DNA from: Thecamonas trahens ATCC 50062
Taxonomy: Eukaryota; Apusozoa; Apusomonadida; Apusomonadidae
Direction: 5' to 3'
NCBI RefSeq assembly: GCF_000142905.1
Contig: NW_013657667.1
Coordinates: 266,670 to 330,669, forward strand
Length of the DNA: 64,000 nt
A program made the translations under genes and the position numbers. Below, piece by piece: positions 61,814-64,000 of this stretch. The notes under the pieces were generated by a model. The model saw nothing but the letters and a program-made list of their open reading frames with translations. It was not told where the DNA came from and searched no databases. The first letter of the stretch is position 1; the number at the start of each line of letters is the position of its first letter.

Positions 61814-63058
61814 TCAATACTGATACGGCTCAACAGGGTACTCGATGACCTTGCGCTTCGACTTGGACTTTGTCTTGCTCTTGTCCTTGCTCTTGACCCT
61901 GTCCTTGTCATTGTCCTTGTCCTTCGACTTGGTCTTGGACCTCGCCTTGGACCTGGCCTTGGCCTTGGCCTTGATCTTATCCTTGGACTTGGCCTTGGCC
62001 TTGATCTTATCCTTAGACTTGCGACGAACGAGTTGATTGTTGTCGGCAGTGCCGGGAGGAGCTGACGAGGTCTCAGCGTCGGCTACGAGCGCGGGCGGCG
62101 GCGACGGAGCCAATGGCGCGTCATTGGGATCGAGAATGGTGGCCTCGCGCCAGGCGAGCTTGAGGCCAGTCAATCGCTTGGACGAGTTGACGGCCATACC
62201 GACGTACAGCTCGCCCCAAAGTGCTCGTAGACCCGGCGGGCGACCTTGGACCACAGCGATTTAGAGGTGTGCTTAGAGACACCGTGCAGGTAGCCGGCGG
62301 CGCCCGGAGCGCGCGAGAGGACCTCGGCGACACCGGCCACAAACCTGAACGCAGTCTCAAAGTCCCCAGCAACACCACCGCATCCAACATCACGATCATG
62401 GCACTGGCAGAGGCCCTTGCGCATGATGACTCTGTGAAACGAATGCGTCTCGAACGGGAGCGCGCGCTGGTTGTCGACCTTGCGCAGCACAATGGTGTTC
62501 GGCACACCAGCAGCAAGCTCAGCATCGCTCGGCAGCACCTCGCGCTTCTCTATTCCAGCCTCGTCGTCACCTAAGATGGCATCCAGGTTTGGATCGTCAC
62601 GCGAGACCTGCGCCAGCTGCCGCCCATCGATCCGCGACGAGTACCGCAGGTCCGCCTGGACAATAGAGAGACCGCGCGGAAGAAAAAGTCGACCGCAGCC
62701 CCCTTGCGCTTCTTCTCGGGGCCGAACGAGCCGTACGAGATGAGCAGGACCCGTACGTGGTCCAGCGTCTCGCCCATCGACCTCTGCTGGTAGTTGACTG
62801 TGGGTCATGCCGTGCCCGTGCCCGCCACCAAGCCCATACCCGTGCCCGTGCCCGCCACCAAGCCCATGCCCGACACAACGCCCGTGCCCGTTACCGTCAT
62901 GGCCGTCGCCATCGCATGCTTCCATATGAGTACCACCGTCTATGACCCCTCCCTCCCTCCTTCCCTCCCTCCCTCCCTCGTCCCTCCTCCCACCTTGGCG
63001 TACTGTTGGCGAAGAACTCCTTGTACTCAGTCTTGGACAGCACGCCATACCCCCTCAT
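61814..63058 (-). CDS. Methyltransferase-like orphan with Lys-rich tail, two frame breaks
   Basis: Proposed exons 63058-63004 and 62797-61814 (206-bp GTACGC...ACAG intron, phase 1), about 346 residues. The start reads MRGYGVLSKTEYKEFFAN, then NYQQRSMGETLDHVRVLL, ISYGSFGPEKKRKGAAVDFF and LSIVQADLRYSSRIDGRQL. Further on, RALPFETHSFHRVIMRKGLC and FETAFRFVAGVAEVL resemble the LPFxxxSFDxV and following helix of class I methyltransferases, but no clear GxGxG SAM motif is seen. The tail is KSKDKIKAKAK-type, ending VEYPVEPYQY-like. Two one-base breaks: near 62668-62680 (VDFFFR to LSIVQAD) and at the C4 run 62214-62217 (RRVYEHFG to GELYVGM). All pieces join in frame if each gains one base. Confidence 0.65.
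61853..62020. repeat. Degenerate CTTGNC hexamer repeat coding KS/KA/KD dipeptides
   Basis: Repeated CTTGGC, CTTGTC and CTTGGA hexamers; the minus strand gives KSKDK, KAKAK and KARSK tracts at the C-terminus of the methyltransferase-like protein, closely resembling the tail of the CK2-like kinase. Confidence 0.85.
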
Positions 63059-64000
63059 GGTCCACTCACTCGCCTGCTCCACTCTTAGGGAGAGGCGAGT
63101 CGAGTACCCTCCCCCTCCCCTTCCCCTTCCCCTGCTTGGCCTTGAACTAGGAACATCAGCACAGGTCGTGCAGCCGCCACCAGCTGGCACATCAGCCACA
63201 GAGACAGGCCCATGCCCAAGCCCATCACTCCAGACACACACACACACCCTTTCCCCCCCCTCCCCAAAGACGCCCAAACAGTCATCAAAGGGCCGCTCTC
63301 CATATCCATCATCTCTCTCGCTCTCTCTCTTTCTCTTCCCTATCCCTCCACGATGCCTCAAAACCACAACTGTAGACATCGCCATCACCATCACCACTGC
63401 CATCACCATCACCATCACCACTGCCATCACCATCACCATCACCACTGCCATCACCATCACCATCACCACTGCCATCACCATCACCATCACCACTGCCATC
63501 ACCATTACCACCATCACCATCACCACCACCACTGCCATCACCATCACCATCACCATCACCACCATCATCACCATCACCATCACCACCATCATCACCATCA
63601 CCATCACCATCACCATCACCATCACCATCACCATCACCATCACCATCAATAACCATCACCATCACCATCACCATCACCATCACCATCACCATCACCATCA
63701 ATAACCATCACCATCACCATCACGATCACGATCACCATCACCATCGCCATCAATAACCATCAGAGCACCATCACCATCACCATCACCATCAGCATCACCA
63801 TCGATAACCATCACCCTCACCATCGCCATCACCATCACCATCAGCAGCGCCATCGCCATCACCATCGCATCAGCATCGCCATCGGCATGGCATGACCATC
63901 ACCATCACATGACCATCACCGTCACCATTAGCAGTGAACAGAAGAAAACGATGGCCAGGCCGATTGCCCTCGGCCACCGCGAGAACAGCCGAGTGGAATC
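63059..64000. other. Non-coding right end, dominated by simple repeat
   Basis: Upstream of the methyltransferase-like gene (minus strand). After CT-rich sequence, most of 63377-63880 is the CACCAT-type repeat. An ATG at 63951 (MARPIALGHRENSRVE) is open to the window edge and could begin a plus-strand gene, but 16 codons are too few to judge. Confidence 0.5.
63377..63880. repeat. CACCAT hexanucleotide satellite with 24-bp higher-order unit
   Basis: About 500 bp made of CACCAT units. In the first part every fourth unit is changed to ACTGCC, giving a 24-bp higher-order repeat; further right the array is purer, with ATCAATAACC interruptions at about 63646 and 63698, then becomes degenerate. Open frames across it (poly-His/Cys on plus, Met-Val or Gly-Asp on minus) follow from the repeat. 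Confidence 0.95.

Noticed and set aside
63212-63652. Poly-His/Cys protein coded by the CACCAT repeat
   Set aside because: The translation is the simple repeat itself; there is no coding sequence around it, and the opposite strand gives an equally long open frame.

Overview
The window is a GC-rich, gene-dense stretch of a eukaryotic nuclear genome. About 32 protein-coding genes fill 64 kb, often tens of bases apart, with few and short GT-AG introns. The gene set fits a free-living flagellated unicellular eukaryote near the animal/fungal side of the tree. It has nexin-dynein regulatory complex subunits (DRC1, DRC9), an Ena/VASP protein, strumpellin of the WASH complex, a COMM-domain protein, an eight-repeat annexin, a dopamine-beta-hydroxylase-like monooxygenase, Cdc25, MED10, ORC2 and a Zn2Cys6 protein. 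An apusomonad such as Thecamonas would fit; that is inference from gene content and base composition. I found no bacterial, organellar or viral segments, no CRISPR array, no convincing transposon and no RNA gene.

Layout. 1-5.9 kb: cytohesin-type Arf-GEF (running off the left edge), LRR protein, Ena/VASP, LYR-motif protein, COMMD. 6-15 kb: CLU, a kelch protein overlapping the VMA21 start, MED10, phosphopantetheinyl transferase. 14.8-20 kb: Zn2Cys6 protein, an SDR reductase and a membrane glycosyltransferase, all on the minus strand. 20-32 kb: C2/RapGAP/CNH protein, DRC9, a TilS-type lysidine synthase, a CK2-like kinase, a coiled-coil protein and the copper monooxygenase. 32-44 kb: a giant fibronectin-III receptor with an endocytosis-like tail, annexin and a two-TM protein. 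44-54 kb: strumpellin, DRC1, Cdc25 and a small RRM protein. 54-64 kb: an orphan, DPH7, a long coiled-coil protein, mS25, ORC2, a methyltransferase-like orphan and a large CACCAT-type simple repeat.

Themes. Several products act in membrane traffic and actin control (cytohesin, VASP, strumpellin, COMMD, RapGAP, annexin, FN3 receptor). Others serve mitochondria (CLU, mS25, possibly TilS and the LYR protein), cilia (DRC1, DRC9), the cell cycle and replication (Cdc25, ORC2), or translation-factor modification (DPH7). Neighbours show no operon-like logic.

Two patterns run across the window. First, ten clear reading-frame breaks in eight otherwise convincing genes all need one extra base, mostly in short homopolymers. 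This looks like systematic base loss in the sequence, but should be tested against RNA. Second, all twelve introns I could place lie within the first 53 codons of their genes, and runs of C often sit on the coding strand just before start codons. Coordinates of spliced genes are outer limits; exons are given in the evidence.
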